DNA from: Bradyrhizobium viridifuturi
GTDB lineage: Bacteria > Pseudomonadota > Alphaproteobacteria > Rhizobiales > Xanthobacteraceae
Length of the DNA: 64,000 nt
Assembly (NCBI RefSeq): GCF_001238275.1
Contig: NZ_LGTB01000010.1
Span: forward strand, 1 to 64,000
Direction of reading: 5' to 3'
The notes under the pieces are model-generated. The model searched no databases. It was not told the DNA's origin and saw only the letters and a list, made by a program, of their open reading frames with translations. Shown one piece after another: positions 36,539 through 46,339 of the stretch; position 1 is the first letter of the stretch; each line of letters begins with the position of its first letter. A program made the position numbers and the translations under genes.

Positions 36539-38396
36539 TCATAGCTCGAAGCCGAGCTCCCCGAGCACCCGGTCCATGACCGCGCCTTTGATCTCGCGGG
36601 CAATCTCGTTGCGTATCTGGGCGCCGAGCACTCGCTCGGCATCGGCGTCGCCTGTCAACCCATCCTCCGCCAGCCGCCGATCCAAGCGGGCTTGAAACGG
36701 CTCGCCCATCGCATCGACGAGCCGTTCCTGCATCTCAGCATAGTCTTCGGGCGCGATGCGTCTTAGCACACTTTCCCATGGCTGCCATCGGGTCGCCAGA
36801 AACTGCGCAAATTCGGTCGCTTCCTGGTTCCGCACTGCCGTCTCGGCCCTGGCGACATCGTCCCCGGTAACGTGAGAGACGCTCATGAAGCGCATATCGG
36901 GAGCGATGTGCCGCAGCTCCAGCGCATCACGCAGTTGGGTTTGGTAGGCAAGGTAGACCTCGATCTCATCGACGTCCGTGTCCGGATCGGTTCGACGAAG
37001 CGAGTTGACGGTCTCGCGCGCGATTCGGTCCAGGGCCTCCAAGCGAAACATGACGCGGCCGTGCTGGAGCAGTTCGCCAAGGCGTCCGTCATAGGCGCCG
37101 TCCTCGACATCCGCGTTCACGCGTGCGCTCTGCATGCCGTTCCAGGTCAAAGTGATGCGATCTTCGCAGCTCGCGCTCGCTCCGGAGGCTAGTTCGAAAT
37201 ACAGCTCGCGTAAATTCGGCCTGATGACTGCCTGCCGCAGATCTTCGACGACCGCGTGCCGGAACGCGTCGTTACCATAGTTCACGGTGCCGCGGAGCCT
37301 GTCGAGAAAGCGTGCATAATCTAAGGCACCCGGCTCTTCGGCGAAGGCCTGCCAAGTGGTTATTGCTGCCGGCTCGCCCTCGAGCCATTGCGCAACAACC
37401 TCCTGCAGCGACCGGCTCAACTTGCACCGCACCTGATGTGTTCGAGAAGAAAACCTGCGGGCCGGCATAGTCTCCGGCATGCATGGCAGTCGCCAGGCCG
37501 GCCTGCACCGCGTCGGACAGAGGATTGTTCTCCAGATCAACACTCGCGTCTCGGCTTAGCTGTGTCAGCATAGTCTCGGGCACGCTGGTTAGCTGGTTGT
37601 TGCTGGCGCCAAGCCACAGCAGCTCGGCCGGAAACGTTTCGGGCAGACTGGTTAGCCGATTATGGCTGGCACTAAGCCATTCAAGCCCGGCCGGAAGAGG
37701 CTCGGGCAAATCGGTCAGCTGGTTATAGTCGACATTCAGGTGCTCGAGCCCGGCTGGAAGCTCGGGCAGACGAGTCAGCTGATTACCCGAGACGTCCAGC
37801 TCCTGAAGCGTCGCTGGAAGGCGATCGGGGAGACTGGATAACTGATTGTTGTCGACATTCAGGCGCCGCAATCCAGGCGGTAGCTCTGCGGGCAGGCTGG
37901 ACTGCCCGCTGCTAATGGCATAGAGCCGTCGCAGACCGGGCGGAAGCTCGGGCAGGGCGGTCAGCCGATTATTGTTCGCGCAGAGCCGCTGCAGACTGGC
38001 CGGAGGAGTTTCGGGAAGGCTGCTCAGTTGATTGTCGTCGATATTCAGGCGGCGCAATCCGGCCGGGATCGGGGCCGCCAAGTTGGTCAGTGACAGGGAC
38101 GACAGATCTATTGGCTCATTGAGATCGCCTGTGCCCCTCCAGGCTCTCATTCGACTTACCACCCGCTGCCGATCCTCATGCTGCCCCTGCCCGTCTTCGG
38201 CAGCCCAATCCGTCAAGACCTGGTCCGGCAAGTCAGCAGACGCCTGCGCTTCCGTCGAGGCTTCGTCCCAGTGCGATGAGGCCGGTGACCCTGGTTCGGA
38301 GCTTTCCCAATCGGAAGCTTCGGAAGGAGTCCCAGCGCCAAGCTGTTCGGTATTCACAGATGTCGTCTCTTCGGTAGCTAAAGGAAGCGAATGCAC
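36539..38396 (-). pseudogene. nopM: NopM/IpaH-type E3 ubiquitin ligase effector, one-base frameshift
   Basis: The N-terminal frame (GTG at 38396) carries a disordered region and eight leucine-rich repeats of the IpaH LPX type (GLRRLNIDDNQLSSLPE, then ELDVSGNQLTRLPEL). The NEL catalytic domain follows in another frame: EVVAQWLEGEPAAITTWQAF, the CEDRITLTWNGM motif with the catalytic Cys, DVDEIEVYLAYQTQLRDALE, and LTGDADAERVLGAQIRNEIA. The frame change lies near 37411-37416; removing one G restores a continuous ~620-residue protein. NEL ligases are injected into host cells and ubiquitinate host proteins. A tts box 254 bp upstream supports T3 control. No chaperone gene is seen. Confidence 0.88.
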
Positions 38397-38649
38397 CGAG
38401 GCGGCGTATCATGAAGCCGGTAGAGCCCCGCTATGGATGCGCTTCATCGCCTGACGAGAGCACATCGCGAAGCGGTCGCCACGCAGGGCTCGGTGCGATT
38501 ACTCTGCGATCGATGGCGACCGAGGACCAGTCTCAAGGGGCCTCGCTCGCGGATCGGGTTGATACTGGAATCCATCTCCCCTTTCCTGCCATGCCTGAGC
38601 ACATCGAGCCGGCCTTGCAGCAATTCGGGACATTCAGCCTACGGGATAT

Positions 38650-38667
38650 AGCTGACGACAAGCTGAT
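38650..38667 (-). promoter_or_regulatory. Degenerate tts box upstream of nopM
   Basis: The minus strand reads ATCAGCTTGTCGTCAGCT. It keeps TCAGCTT-N-TCG and the final AGCT, and shares the TCAGCT right half with the nolB site. It points towards nopM. Confidence 0.55.
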
Positions 38668-38862
38668 AGCCTCGAAGCGATGATCAATGCGCCGCCCAAC
38701 ATTCCTTCGATGTCTCTCGACGCTTTGGCGCAGCGCTCCGCAAAGCGTCCGACGGGAACGAAACAGTTTCCTGCTCGGTAAATTTGGTGTCCGAGCGGCG
38801 GCACGCCGGCAGCGTGATGCTGACAGGACGGCGACGTTGCCGCTCCTGTGCGGTCGAAGTCG

Positions 38863-38902
38863 GCTACCCCTTCCTGGGAGACGCTACCCCTTCCTGGGAG
38901 AC
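38863..38902 (+). repeat. Perfect 20-bp tandem duplication
   Basis: GCTACCCCTTCCTGGGAGAC occurs twice back to back. It lies in non-coding DNA upstream of nopM. With only two copies it looks like a slippage product. Confidence 0.8.
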
Positions 38903-39168
38903 GTTGTGTTGATCGACGAGCCGAACACTAGTAGATTTTTGCGCGTAATGCGCTCGCTCGTCACCGAGTGGCCAAGGCGCGTACCCAATCAGCAAAGCCG
39001 ACCTGAATGATTGGCCTCCAGCTATCAACGACCGCGGACATGATCCTCAAACTCAACTGGCGCTTTCGCGGCTTGCGGCAAGCAAGCGGTGATTCCGCTC
39101 GCGGGTCCCTCCCGAGTCCGAACAGACACTGCCCATCACTGTCGGCATCGAGTTTCTTTACGTTGCGC

Positions 39169-39423
39169 TCAGTGTAGCCAACCCTCGCCGCGACCAACGA
39201 ACTCGAGCACCGACTGCGCTTGGTTGATCTCGCACGACACGCGCTTCAATATCCGTATTGCGACCTCTTCCGTCGCGATCAACCCCGCTCTTTCGCAGGC
39301 CAGCCCGAAATGATACATCACCTGTTCGTCGGATGGCGCGATACGATTCTGAAACAAGCTGATCGTCAATGATGAGAGCATATGCTCGACGACGTCGTTT
39401 TCAGCCTGACTCACGAAATCCAC
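39169..39423 (-). CDS. Small hypothetical protein
   Basis: This is an 84-residue frame with GTG starts at 39423 or 39414 and AAGGA upstream. It reads ENDVVEHMLSSLTISLFQNR, then FGLACERAGLIATEEVAIRI. It looks like a small helical soluble protein. No family recognised. It lies between two effector-type genes on the same strand. Confidence 0.45.
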   Translation of the reverse strand: MDFVSQAENDVVEHMLSSLTISLFQNRIAPSDEQVMYHFGLACERAGLIATEEVAIRILKRVSCEINQAQSVLEFVGRGEGWLH

Positions 39424-39600
39424 GTCCTTCTGATTAGTCGCTCAATATTGTACAATATAGCGTCGCCGATAGAGCTATGACACCTCTCATTGTTCCGGGT
39501 TGTCGTGCCATGGCATCGCCCCATGAGTATCAAACACCGCTAGCTTGTGCTTTCTTTCTTCGATCGCCTCATCTGCTAACGTCGCTTCTCCTCTCAGGGC

Positions 39601-41196
39601 CTACGCAGTCTCAGCCGCGAGTTGCAGCTGCCTGATGATCTCAGTCACCCTCCCTTGCCCGGCGGCGTCGTGCGGCCACTTGCTAAAGCCGCACAGCAAA
39701 TTGTCTGCCTCCAGCTTGGTAAAATTAAAGAGCCTGATACCGCGCCCAAGGATCTCATTGGCGATCGTGATCGTGGCCTGGCGAGCGACACTTTCTTGTG
39801 GCGATTTGTTGAAGCCGATCAGCAGGCCCCTGAGATCCTGGGTAGTGAAATCCGAGAGCTCCGTCCTCCGATCCGCGCGGCGAAGGACCTCGCCTGCGAG
39901 CACGACGGTCGCTTGACCGCACGGCAGTTCGTCCGGCCAGTTACTGAAGCCGCTGACCAGGTTCGCAAGTCCCTGCTGTGAGAACTCGCAAAGCTGAGCG
40001 GCGCGGCGCAGGACCTCGCGAGCGAGTGCGACCGCGGCTCGGCGAGACGCGGCCTCTTCTGGCCACTTACTAAAACCGTTCACCAGGTTTGACAGCCCCT
40101 GCTGAGTCAAATCGGGGAGCTGGGCAGCACGGCAAAATACTTCACCGGCGATCGCGACCGCAGCCCTACGACAAGTCGCATCTTCAGGCCATTTGCAGAA
40201 CCCGTTCACCAGGTTCACCAATCCTTGCTGGGTATAATCCGGAAGCTGGACGGCACGGCGTAGGAGCTCACTTGCGATCGCAAATGTTGCCTGACGAGAT
40301 GCATTCTCCTCTGGCCATTTGCTGAAGCCATTCACCAAATTCGCCAGATCCTGCTCGCTAAACTCGTGGAACCGCGTCGCACGTCCCAGCACTTCGGTTG
40401 CAACCGCGACGGTGACTTGACCACAGGGCAACTCCTCAGGCCACTTGCTAAAACCGTTCACAAGGATGGCCAACCCCTGCTGAGCGAAATCGGCGACCCG
40501 GCGGGGGCGCCGCAAGATTTCCAATGCAAGCGTGGCCGCGGCTTGGCGCGAGGCCGCCTCTTCTGGCCATTTGCTAAATCCGTTTACCAGGCTCACCAAC
40601 CCTTGCTGTCTAAATTCAGAGAGCTGATGGTGGCGGCCCGCTCGGCGGATGACCTCGCCCGCGATTGCAACCGCGGCCTGTCGAAAGTCACTCCCTTCCG
40701 GCCACTTGCTGAAGCCGTTTATCAGCCCTGCCAGGCTGAGATTGTTCAATTCTTGAAGCGATCTGCTTTCCTCGCGACAAAATTTGGCTATTCGGACAGC
40801 CCCTTGGCGACATTCCGCTCTCCTGGCGTGCCTGCCGAAGGATGCCGCAAATATGGAAAGCGCCCTGATACCGATCTTCTTCATCAGAACATGGTCCAGC
40901 TGCGACACGCGAGAGGCTATTCTCTCGCAAGTATCCCGACCCGCCTGACCTCCAGCCCTTCGGCTCACCGCATTGCATGTCGTCGCATAGCCCCACGATT
41001 TCTCTGCACGGATGCTTTCCTCGAAACTCGGTAGAAATCTGGATTGAAACTCAACGGCTGCTTGTTGCAGAAACACTGGCAGGTCCGCCTTGCACAGTTG
41101 CTTGTCGCGCCTCACGACTGCAGTCGAGAATTCAACAATGCCGACAGCGCGATCGATTTCGCTTAACGCCGTCGTGAGACTAGTTTGAACGGACAT
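39601..41196 (-). CDS. SKWP-repeat protein, RipS/XopAD-type effector candidate
   Basis: Start at 41196 (MSVQTSLTTALSEIDRAVGI; GGAAGG upstream) gives about 531 residues; a TTG at 41241 is an alternative. From residue 160 on there are nine repeats of about 42 residues centred on LVNGFSKWPEE, with variants LVNGFCKWPED, LVSGFSNWPDE and LLIGFNKSPQE. The SKWP core is the hallmark of the HEAT/ARM-like RipS (Skwp) effectors of Ralstonia and XopAD of Xanthomonas. No signal peptide or membrane segment is present. I found no tts box in the kilobase upstream. Effector status is therefore inferred from the family and from the neighbouring nopM gene. Confidence 0.75.
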   Translation of the reverse strand: MSVQTSLTTALSEIDRAVGIVEFSTAVVRRDKQLCKADLPVFLQQAAVEFQSRFLPSFEESIRAEKSWGYATTCNAVSRRAGGQAGRDTCERIASRVSQLDHVLMKKIGIRALSIFAASFGRHARRAECRQGAVRIAKFCREESRSLQELNNLSLAGLINGFSKWPEGSDFRQAAVAIAGEVIRRAGRHHQLSEFRQQGLVSLVNGFSKWPEEAASRQAAATLALEILRRPRRVADFAQQGLAILVNGFSKWPEELPCGQVTVAVATEVLGRATRFHEFSEQDLANLVNGFSKWPEENASRQATFAIASELLRRAVQLPDYTQQGLVNLVNGFCKWPEDATCRRAAVAIAGEVFCRAAQLPDLTQQGLSNLVNGFSKWPEEAASRRAAVALAREVLRRAAQLCEFSQQGLANLVSGFSNWPDELPCGQATVVLAGEVLRRADRRTELSDFTTQDLRGLLIGFNKSPQESVARQATITIANEILGRGIRLFNFTKLEADNLLCGFSKWPHDAAGQGRVTEIIRQLQLAAETA

Positions 41197-42224
41197 AAGA
41201 CCTTCCGAGCTTTCATCGAAGCACCCTGCGGCTATATGCAAGCAGTCATCGCCTCTGGCTGGATATTAACCGTCCATGCTCTTTGGAGCATCTGCCTGCG
41301 AGCGCCGGGCTGTTCACTCTGCGCACTTGCCCTGCGCGACTAAAAACGTGATTACAGTTGTGGCCAACCACATTTTGCTGCCCGTTTCATTTCATTGCCA
41401 GCCCTTGATACAATGGTTGGCCCAGCGCTCCCGTGGCGATGGTGCAACTGCCCTTCCCGGCCATCGCCCGAACAAGGTTGGCAATCAGCAAGCCATTCCC
41501 CTCCTCATCTCGATTTGCCAATGAGCCGTCGACGCGCGCCCCATCCTGAGCTTCGTGTTGATGCATCGGCGAGTCTACAACCTGTCGCAGCGTAAGATTC
41601 AAGCTGTAAATCGTCCTCCTGATGCGCAGGCGGATTGTATAAGGCGGATATCGATTGCAACGATTCCGGCGAAGTGGTTATTCAGCTCGACACCGCGTCC
41701 AGCCACATTTGCCGTCGATTGCTGAGATTCCACCCCTGGGCTCATGCGCTTTGTTTGATCGGTTCGCGAGCGCCGTCGTTCGCGGTCAAGCCCGCACCAC
41801 CCTTCCCCATAGGGAGAACATCTCCGCCATGCCATTTCCCATGCTGTGGATGAGGGCCCTCAGGTCGCGCCCAGCCTGAACAATCAACAAAGGCACCGGA
41901 CGCTTGTAGGTTTCGGTGCCATAAAGACCTTCGCGACATGCGCCATGCTTTACCAGCTCACGCTAAAGCCACCTAATGCCGGACGTGATTTAACATCTCA
42001 CCATCCTTGGTATCTGATACGCACAAATACACTGTAGAGCGCAGGAATTGTGCAAGATACGCCATCAGGGCGCAGTGAAAACCCATGGAACTGCCACGAT
42101 TTTTTGTCAGACGCGGGCCGCAAGGTGATATCGATTAACAGGAGCCTTGTACCAATCGAACTGCTCGTCACTATCTGCGCAGAAACGGGTGGGAAGTCGC
42201 AAGCCTCAGACGGAATTATTCGAC
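41197..42224. other. Intergenic, no recognisable gene
   Basis: A kilobase without convincing frames on either strand, and without a recognisable tts box, -24/-12 promoter or nod box. Confidence 0.4.
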
Positions 42225-42320
42225 ATGAATGCGGCGGCACCGGTGCTCATGACGATCCGCGTGCGTAATGCTCCGAATGGCAAAGTGAACTACATCTGCA
42301 ATGACTTCGATCGACGATAG
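42225..42320 (+). CDS. 31-codon ORF with an APNGKV motif
   Basis: The frame reads MNAAAPVLMTIRVRNAPNGK and ends at 42320, overlapping the next gene. The IRVRNAPNGKVNYI stretch resembles IIHLRFAPNGKVIQI in the small nif-region protein at 62916-63086. It may be a truncated relative. No strong ribosome binding site. Confidence 0.3.
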   Translation: MNAAAPVLMTIRVRNAPNGKVNYICNDFDRR

Positions 42321-42600
42321 ATTGAGTGAGATCAGGTGGCTGCGGAACGAGATCTGGCGCTGCCGTCGGTTGCTTAAAACGGACCTATCTGACGCAGAGC
42401 GCAAGAGCATTGAGAAGCGCCTGCTCGAACAGCTGTCTGCCTTTGAGCGGCTTTTGTCGACGACGTTTCCTTTGGCCTTGAACCCTAAAGTCAGTTCGAC
42501 CAAGAGCACCACGCCCCCGCCAAGCGGCCCCTCTGAAGCGCCCATCGAAAACGCCGCAATGGCATCGAGCAGTTCCTTCTCGAATTCGACTGGGAGCTAA
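42301..42600 (+). CDS. Small coiled-coil hypothetical protein
   Basis: This 99-residue protein starts MTSIDDRLSEIRWLRNEIWR, continues into a charged helix (DAERKSIEKRLLEQLSAFER) and ends in a Ser/Thr/Pro-rich tail. It overlaps the preceding 31-codon ORF by 20 bases, which would allow coupled translation. Family unknown. Confidence 0.45.
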   Translation: MTSIDDRLSEIRWLRNEIWRCRRLLKTDLSDAERKSIEKRLLEQLSAFERLLSTTFPLALNPKVSSTKSTTPPPSGPSEAPIENAAMASSSSFSNSTGS

Positions 42601-43158
42601 CCTCAGCAGTTTCTCGGCTCGATTCGCACTCTCCAGCCCAACCATAATTTAAAGGCGACAATATCTGGAAGAGCGCGATCGAATGTGCCCAACGCGGGCA
42701 TTCCGGCGATCTTTTGCCAGGCATAGTCGATCTAGTCGCCTGCTGGAAATGCTAGGTCGGCGACAACAACGCCATATTAATGGACAACACGGATTCCTGA
42801 ACGATGTGCGGCCTGACGACTTCCGTCGTTGAACCGGATTCGTTCGTCGGACCATTTCCAGCCAGACGGCGGCAACTTCGCGGTTGCCTTGTCCCACGAA
42901 CGGACTGCAGCGCCGGCAACCACCGTAGTAACGCATCGAACCTCAGAGCGCACCATGACCTCGTAACACGCGTGGTGGCCCAGTCGATCGCCCAACGAGG
43001 TCATTCGAAGTCCAGTGCCGCAGTTGGATGAGCTCCGACTCGGCAGCGTGACGTTCCAGCACGATAGACTTTCGAACAGCAAGCTGGTCAAAGTCCGGCG
43101 CCAATCAGCCTGGAACACGGCACCGTGCGTCAACCTCTGTAACCTCTGCTCGGACGGC
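42601..43158. other. Intergenic, no recognisable gene
   Basis: No supported frame on either strand. Confidence 0.4.
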
Positions 43159-43515
43159 TCACTCTCGATGAAGGACGATCGGAACCCTATTGAGGCGTCG
43201 TTTCGGTCCGCCGTTTCTGTCCGCCGCGGTTGGCAACGCGCGGCGACATTCGACGCCCAAGCTTTTGAAATTGTCTCTAAGACAAAACATGGCTGCGTCT
43301 ACATCCCTCCGTCCTGTGAAGCGCTCACAAAAGCGCATCACGTCTGGTCTGCACGACGTGAGGACTTCTTCGGCCCGCCGATCTCGCGCGCAAGCGTATC
43401 CTGTGCACCACATGGCTGCGATCGTGATCGCAGCAAGGGTAGTTGCGCAGCGGTGCGCATTGTAAGTCCACCCCATTCGTCGCTCTTGATTCACCAAACC
43501 CTTCTTAAGCCGCAT
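43159..43515 (-). CDS. Exported cysteine-rich-repeat-type protein
   Basis: The start is uncertain (43515, or 43476 at MGWTYNAHRCATTLAAITIA). The protein has a signal peptide ending near YACARDR. A short domain with regularly spaced Cys follows: VLTSCRPDVMRFCERF, DAAMFCLRDNFKSL, GVECRRALP. The C-x6-C and C-x14 spacing recalls bacterial cysteine-rich repeat proteins of the periplasm. It stands alone and convergent with decayed DNA. Role unknown. Confidence 0.5.
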   Translation of the reverse strand: MRLKKGLVNQERRMGWTYNAHRCATTLAAITIAAMWCTGYACARDRRAEEVLTSCRPDVMRFCERFTGRRDVDAAMFCLRDNFKSLGVECRRALPTAADRNGGPKRRLNRVPIVLHRE

Positions 43516-44127
43516 ATCCTTCACTATTGTTATTTTCCCAACGAGCATCATCCGTTTACCAGGAACCAGGCGGCAGCAGCCGTCGTGGCGCCGCCGCAAT
43601 CATTACGGTCTCACGAATCATCGTCTCACTACGCGCAACACGTTCACTGCGAAGACCGAGAGGTCGGCTGCGCTTTGCTGCGCGCGCAATGCGCTCCAGC
43701 CTTTGTGACATTCGCGAAGCTGGTTCCCAATGTGGCGTTCCCTGGTGCGAGAGTTCTACTTCGCAATGCCTACAACCTGACGCTACGATCGATTCAAGCA
43801 TTTTGAGCGTCCAGCGAGCAAAAATACGCCCTAAGACAGGCACATCCGCATTGTGGACGAACTCCCGCCAGCTGCACGCTTCACCGGTGCAGTGTACGAT
43901 ACGTCACTGGTGTTGGTCGGTGATCGCTCGGCTTGGTGTTGAGATTGAAGGCGCAGCAAAGGACACCCGCCGGGACGATCGGCAAGAAGTTGTCGCCGAG
44001 TCGGCTGGCTTATTCGTCGTCCGAGCCAATGATCTTACCGTGGATTCCGCAGGCTTGGATTGCTTGCTGCTATTCCAGGTTTGCAACTGCTCGACCACAG
44101 CTCAGCGGCTTCGACCTTGAGCCCCGT
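43516..44127. other. Intergenic with one dispersed 18-mer
   Basis: No gene recognised. CTACAACCTGACGCTACG lies at 43770-43787, identical to 48726-48743. Confidence 0.45.
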
Positions 44128-44143
44128 TGGCACGGCCGTTGCT
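44128..44143 (+). promoter_or_regulatory. RpoN (-24/-12) promoter of the di-haem peroxidase gene
   Basis: TGGCACGGCCGTTGCT matches TGGCACG-N4-TTGCW at every position. It points at the peroxidase gene starting at 44291. I found no perfect NifA site (TGT-N10-ACA) upstream. Confidence 0.8.
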
Positions 44144-44290
44144 ACTCGGCGCGTGAGCTGGGCGCAGCCTAGCCGCAACGCTGAAGATATCATTCGTCGT
44201 TGATTGCTGCGAGTCGTTCTTCGGACGGACTGACTCGCGCGCACCGCTCTATGTTCGCGATTGCATGATCTACGACGAACGAGGCTTAAT

Positions 44291-45361
44291 ATGAGGAAAA
44301 CAGCGGCAGACCGGCTTGACATCGTAGGCAAGCTATTTGTCGTGGCTATTGCCATTCTGGTTTCGTCAGCGGCAGGTGCCAATGATGATCTAATGAGCGC
44401 CGCCAGGCGACTATTCAAGCCGATCCCCTCAATGGTTCCAGCGGTGAAGGACAACCCGATCACTCACGAAAAGGTCATCCTTGGCAAATTCTTGTTCTTC
44501 GATCCGAGGCTTTCGGCGAGCGAGGTCATTAGCTGCAACACGTGTCATAACGTTGGGATGGGCGGGGTAGATGCCGGTCCGACTTCGATCGGTCATCGCT
44601 GGCAACAGGGTACACGTCGCGCGCCAACCGTCTTCAACGCGGTCTTCAACGTGGCACAGTTCTGGGACGGGCGCGCGGCAGACCTCAAGGCGCAGGCCGC
44701 GGGACCTATCCAGGCCGGAGTCGAAATGAATGCGACGCCCGATCGCGTGCTCAGCACGTTGAACTCAATGACGGAATATGTCGTTATGTTCAGTAAGGCG
44801 TTCCCCAACGATGCGGCGCCCGTTACCTTTGCAAATTTTGCCAAGGCCATCGAGGCCTTCGAGGCGACCTTGATCACACCCGCCGCCCCCTTCGATCAGT
44901 ACCTTGAGGGCGATGGATATGCTCTCAGTGACCACCAGAAAGCCGGGCTAAAGCTATTCATCGAAAAGGGATGCTCCTCTTGCCACAACGGAATTAATGT
45001 CGGTGGACAGGATTACTTCCCGTTCGGCGTGATTGAAAGGCCCGCCGCAAACTTGCTTCCGAGAGACGATAGGGGACGTTTTGCCGTCACTAAGAATCTT
45101 AGCGATGAGTATGTTTTCCGCTCCGCGCCATTGCGTAACGTTGCATTGCGGTCTCCCTACTTCCATTCCGGTCAGGTCTGGAGCCTCAAACAAGCGGTTG
45201 GCGTAATGAGTGAGGTTCAACTCGGTATAAAGCTGAGCGACAAAGAAACTGACGAAATTGTCGCCTTTCTAAACTCGCTTACCGGGCAGTTTCCGAAGAT
45301 CGACTATCCGATACTGCCCACGCGCACCAACGTCACCCCAAGGCCCTCTTTAGACAAATAG
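44291..45361 (+). CDS. Di-haem cytochrome c peroxidase
   Basis: Start at 44291 follows GAGG by six bases and gives a signal peptide (IVGKLFVVAIAILVSSAAGA). The ~356-residue protein has two haem c motifs: CNTCH (in LSASEVISCNTCHNVGMGGV) and CSSCH (EKGCSSCHNGINVGGQDYF). It also has the MauG/CcpA-type landmarks APTVFNAVFNVAQFWDGRAA and APLRNVALRSPYFHSGQVWS. Such enzymes reduce H2O2 in the periplasm with electrons from cytochrome c. The RpoN promoter upstream suggests expression with nitrogen fixation, where peroxide protection makes sense. Confidence 0.88.
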   Translation: MRKTAADRLDIVGKLFVVAIAILVSSAAGANDDLMSAARRLFKPIPSMVPAVKDNPITHEKVILGKFLFFDPRLSASEVISCNTCHNVGMGGVDAGPTSIGHRWQQGTRRAPTVFNAVFNVAQFWDGRAADLKAQAAGPIQAGVEMNATPDRVLSTLNSMTEYVVMFSKAFPNDAAPVTFANFAKAIEAFEATLITPAAPFDQYLEGDGYALSDHQKAGLKLFIEKGCSSCHNGINVGGQDYFPFGVIERPAANLLPRDDRGRFAVTKNLSDEYVFRSAPLRNVALRSPYFHSGQVWSLKQAVGVMSEVQLGIKLSDKETDEIVAFLNSLTGQFPKIDYPILPTRTNVTPRPSLDK

Positions 45362-45617
45362 GCTGTCACGATCGCGACACTCCGTGTGATTAGCGAGAAC
45401 GCAGGAGCTCGAGCACGAAAGCTTCTAGACAGCCAAGTCAAGCCCCCCAGCTTGCGAATGAGCCGACCTTCTCCTCCGGGGGATCAGGTCTGACAAACTG
45501 GATCATATCGCTTTATGCGTTATTAACGAGTTTGACGGTCGCCCGTTCGCCAACGCACCATCTCCAAAGCGCAAGCGACGATGGTACCCCGCCCAGCTTC
45601 CATCTCATCGCCCTGCA

Positions 45618-45753
45618 TGTGCGGTTGATGACGCGAGCGTCCAAATCCCTACCATAAGATACCACCATCTTTGACGTCGGGCGGAGACCGATGCGAAGCC
45701 CCTTTGTCACGCCAGCCGCGCACCATATTCCCAGCAACGGCACGCGGATTGCT
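45618..45753 (+). promoter_or_regulatory. RpoN promoter with imperfect NifA site, mod-like operon
   Basis: CGGCACGCGGATTGCT at 45738-45753 keeps the GG and GC pairs ten bases apart and differs from TGGCACG-N4-TTGCW only in the first base. TGT-N10-ACG at 45618-45633, one base off TGT-N10-ACA, lies 105 bp upstream, a usual distance for NifA. The operon starts at 45812. The remaining spacer from 45362 holds nothing else recognisable. Confidence 0.6.
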
Positions 45754-45811
45754 GGGCAAGGATTAACGTGCTGGCGCGAAGAAGGCGGCCGCAGCGGACG
45801 CGGAGTCAAAG

Positions 45812-46339
45812 ATGAGGCTTATCCGGTTGATCTTGATCGATCTGACGTTGATGCTGCTCGCACCCGGGAGCGCAGAAGCCACGATTTGGGGCGCCGGCGT
45901 AGCCTTCACATCTGCTACCAAAACTATGGCGTCATGGGAGGGGATTTCGGCCGCAGAGCCAATCTTGAGCTCTGGCGCGAGCCGACAGCCTTCCCGTCAA
46001 ACATCACAAGCGGCGCCAATTCAGCTTGCAACGAACACCCTCGGCCACCCGGCCAAGCCGGCTGAGCATTCCACGATGCTGGAATTTGGCTCTCCCTGCG
46101 TGATCGGCAAGCGCGCAGGGCAGCGTCCGATTGCCTCGATCATCGACGGCTCGGAGATACTCAACAAGCCGCTTATCGTGACACCATCGATCTGTAATGC
46201 CGCAGCCACGCGTTATGGCCCCCTTGGGGAGGAGACACCGCGTTGGAACGCAACAGACTGGACTCTCGGTGGCATGGTGATCGCGGCGATTCTGCTCGTG
46301 ATCTTGGTAGAAAGATACATCACAGGCGCGGGCACGTGA
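45812..46339 (+). CDS. Membrane-anchored exported protein in the modC operon
   Basis: This 175-residue protein has GGAG upstream of its ATG. It has a signal peptide (RLILIDLTLMLLAPGSAEAT), a Ser/Pro/Gln-rich middle with two Cys, and a C-terminal membrane helix (LGGMVIAAILLVILVERYIT). That puts most of it in the periplasm with the tail anchored. The stop overlaps the modC GTG start (GTGA), so the two are coupled. It is not ModA or ModB. Function unknown, but linkage with a ModC-like ATPase and an RpoN promoter suggests molybdate handling. Confidence 0.6.
   Translation: MRLIRLILIDLTLMLLAPGSAEATIWGAGVAFTSATKTMASWEGISAAEPILSSGASRQPSRQTSQAAPIQLATNTLGHPAKPAEHSTMLEFGSPCVIGKRAGQRPIASIIDGSEILNKPLIVTPSICNAAATRYGPLGEETPRWNATDWTLGGMVIAAILLVILVERYITGAGT

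Noticed and set aside
38863..38902. Start of a CRISPR array
   Set aside because: Only two abutting copies without spacers; no other repeat array in the window.
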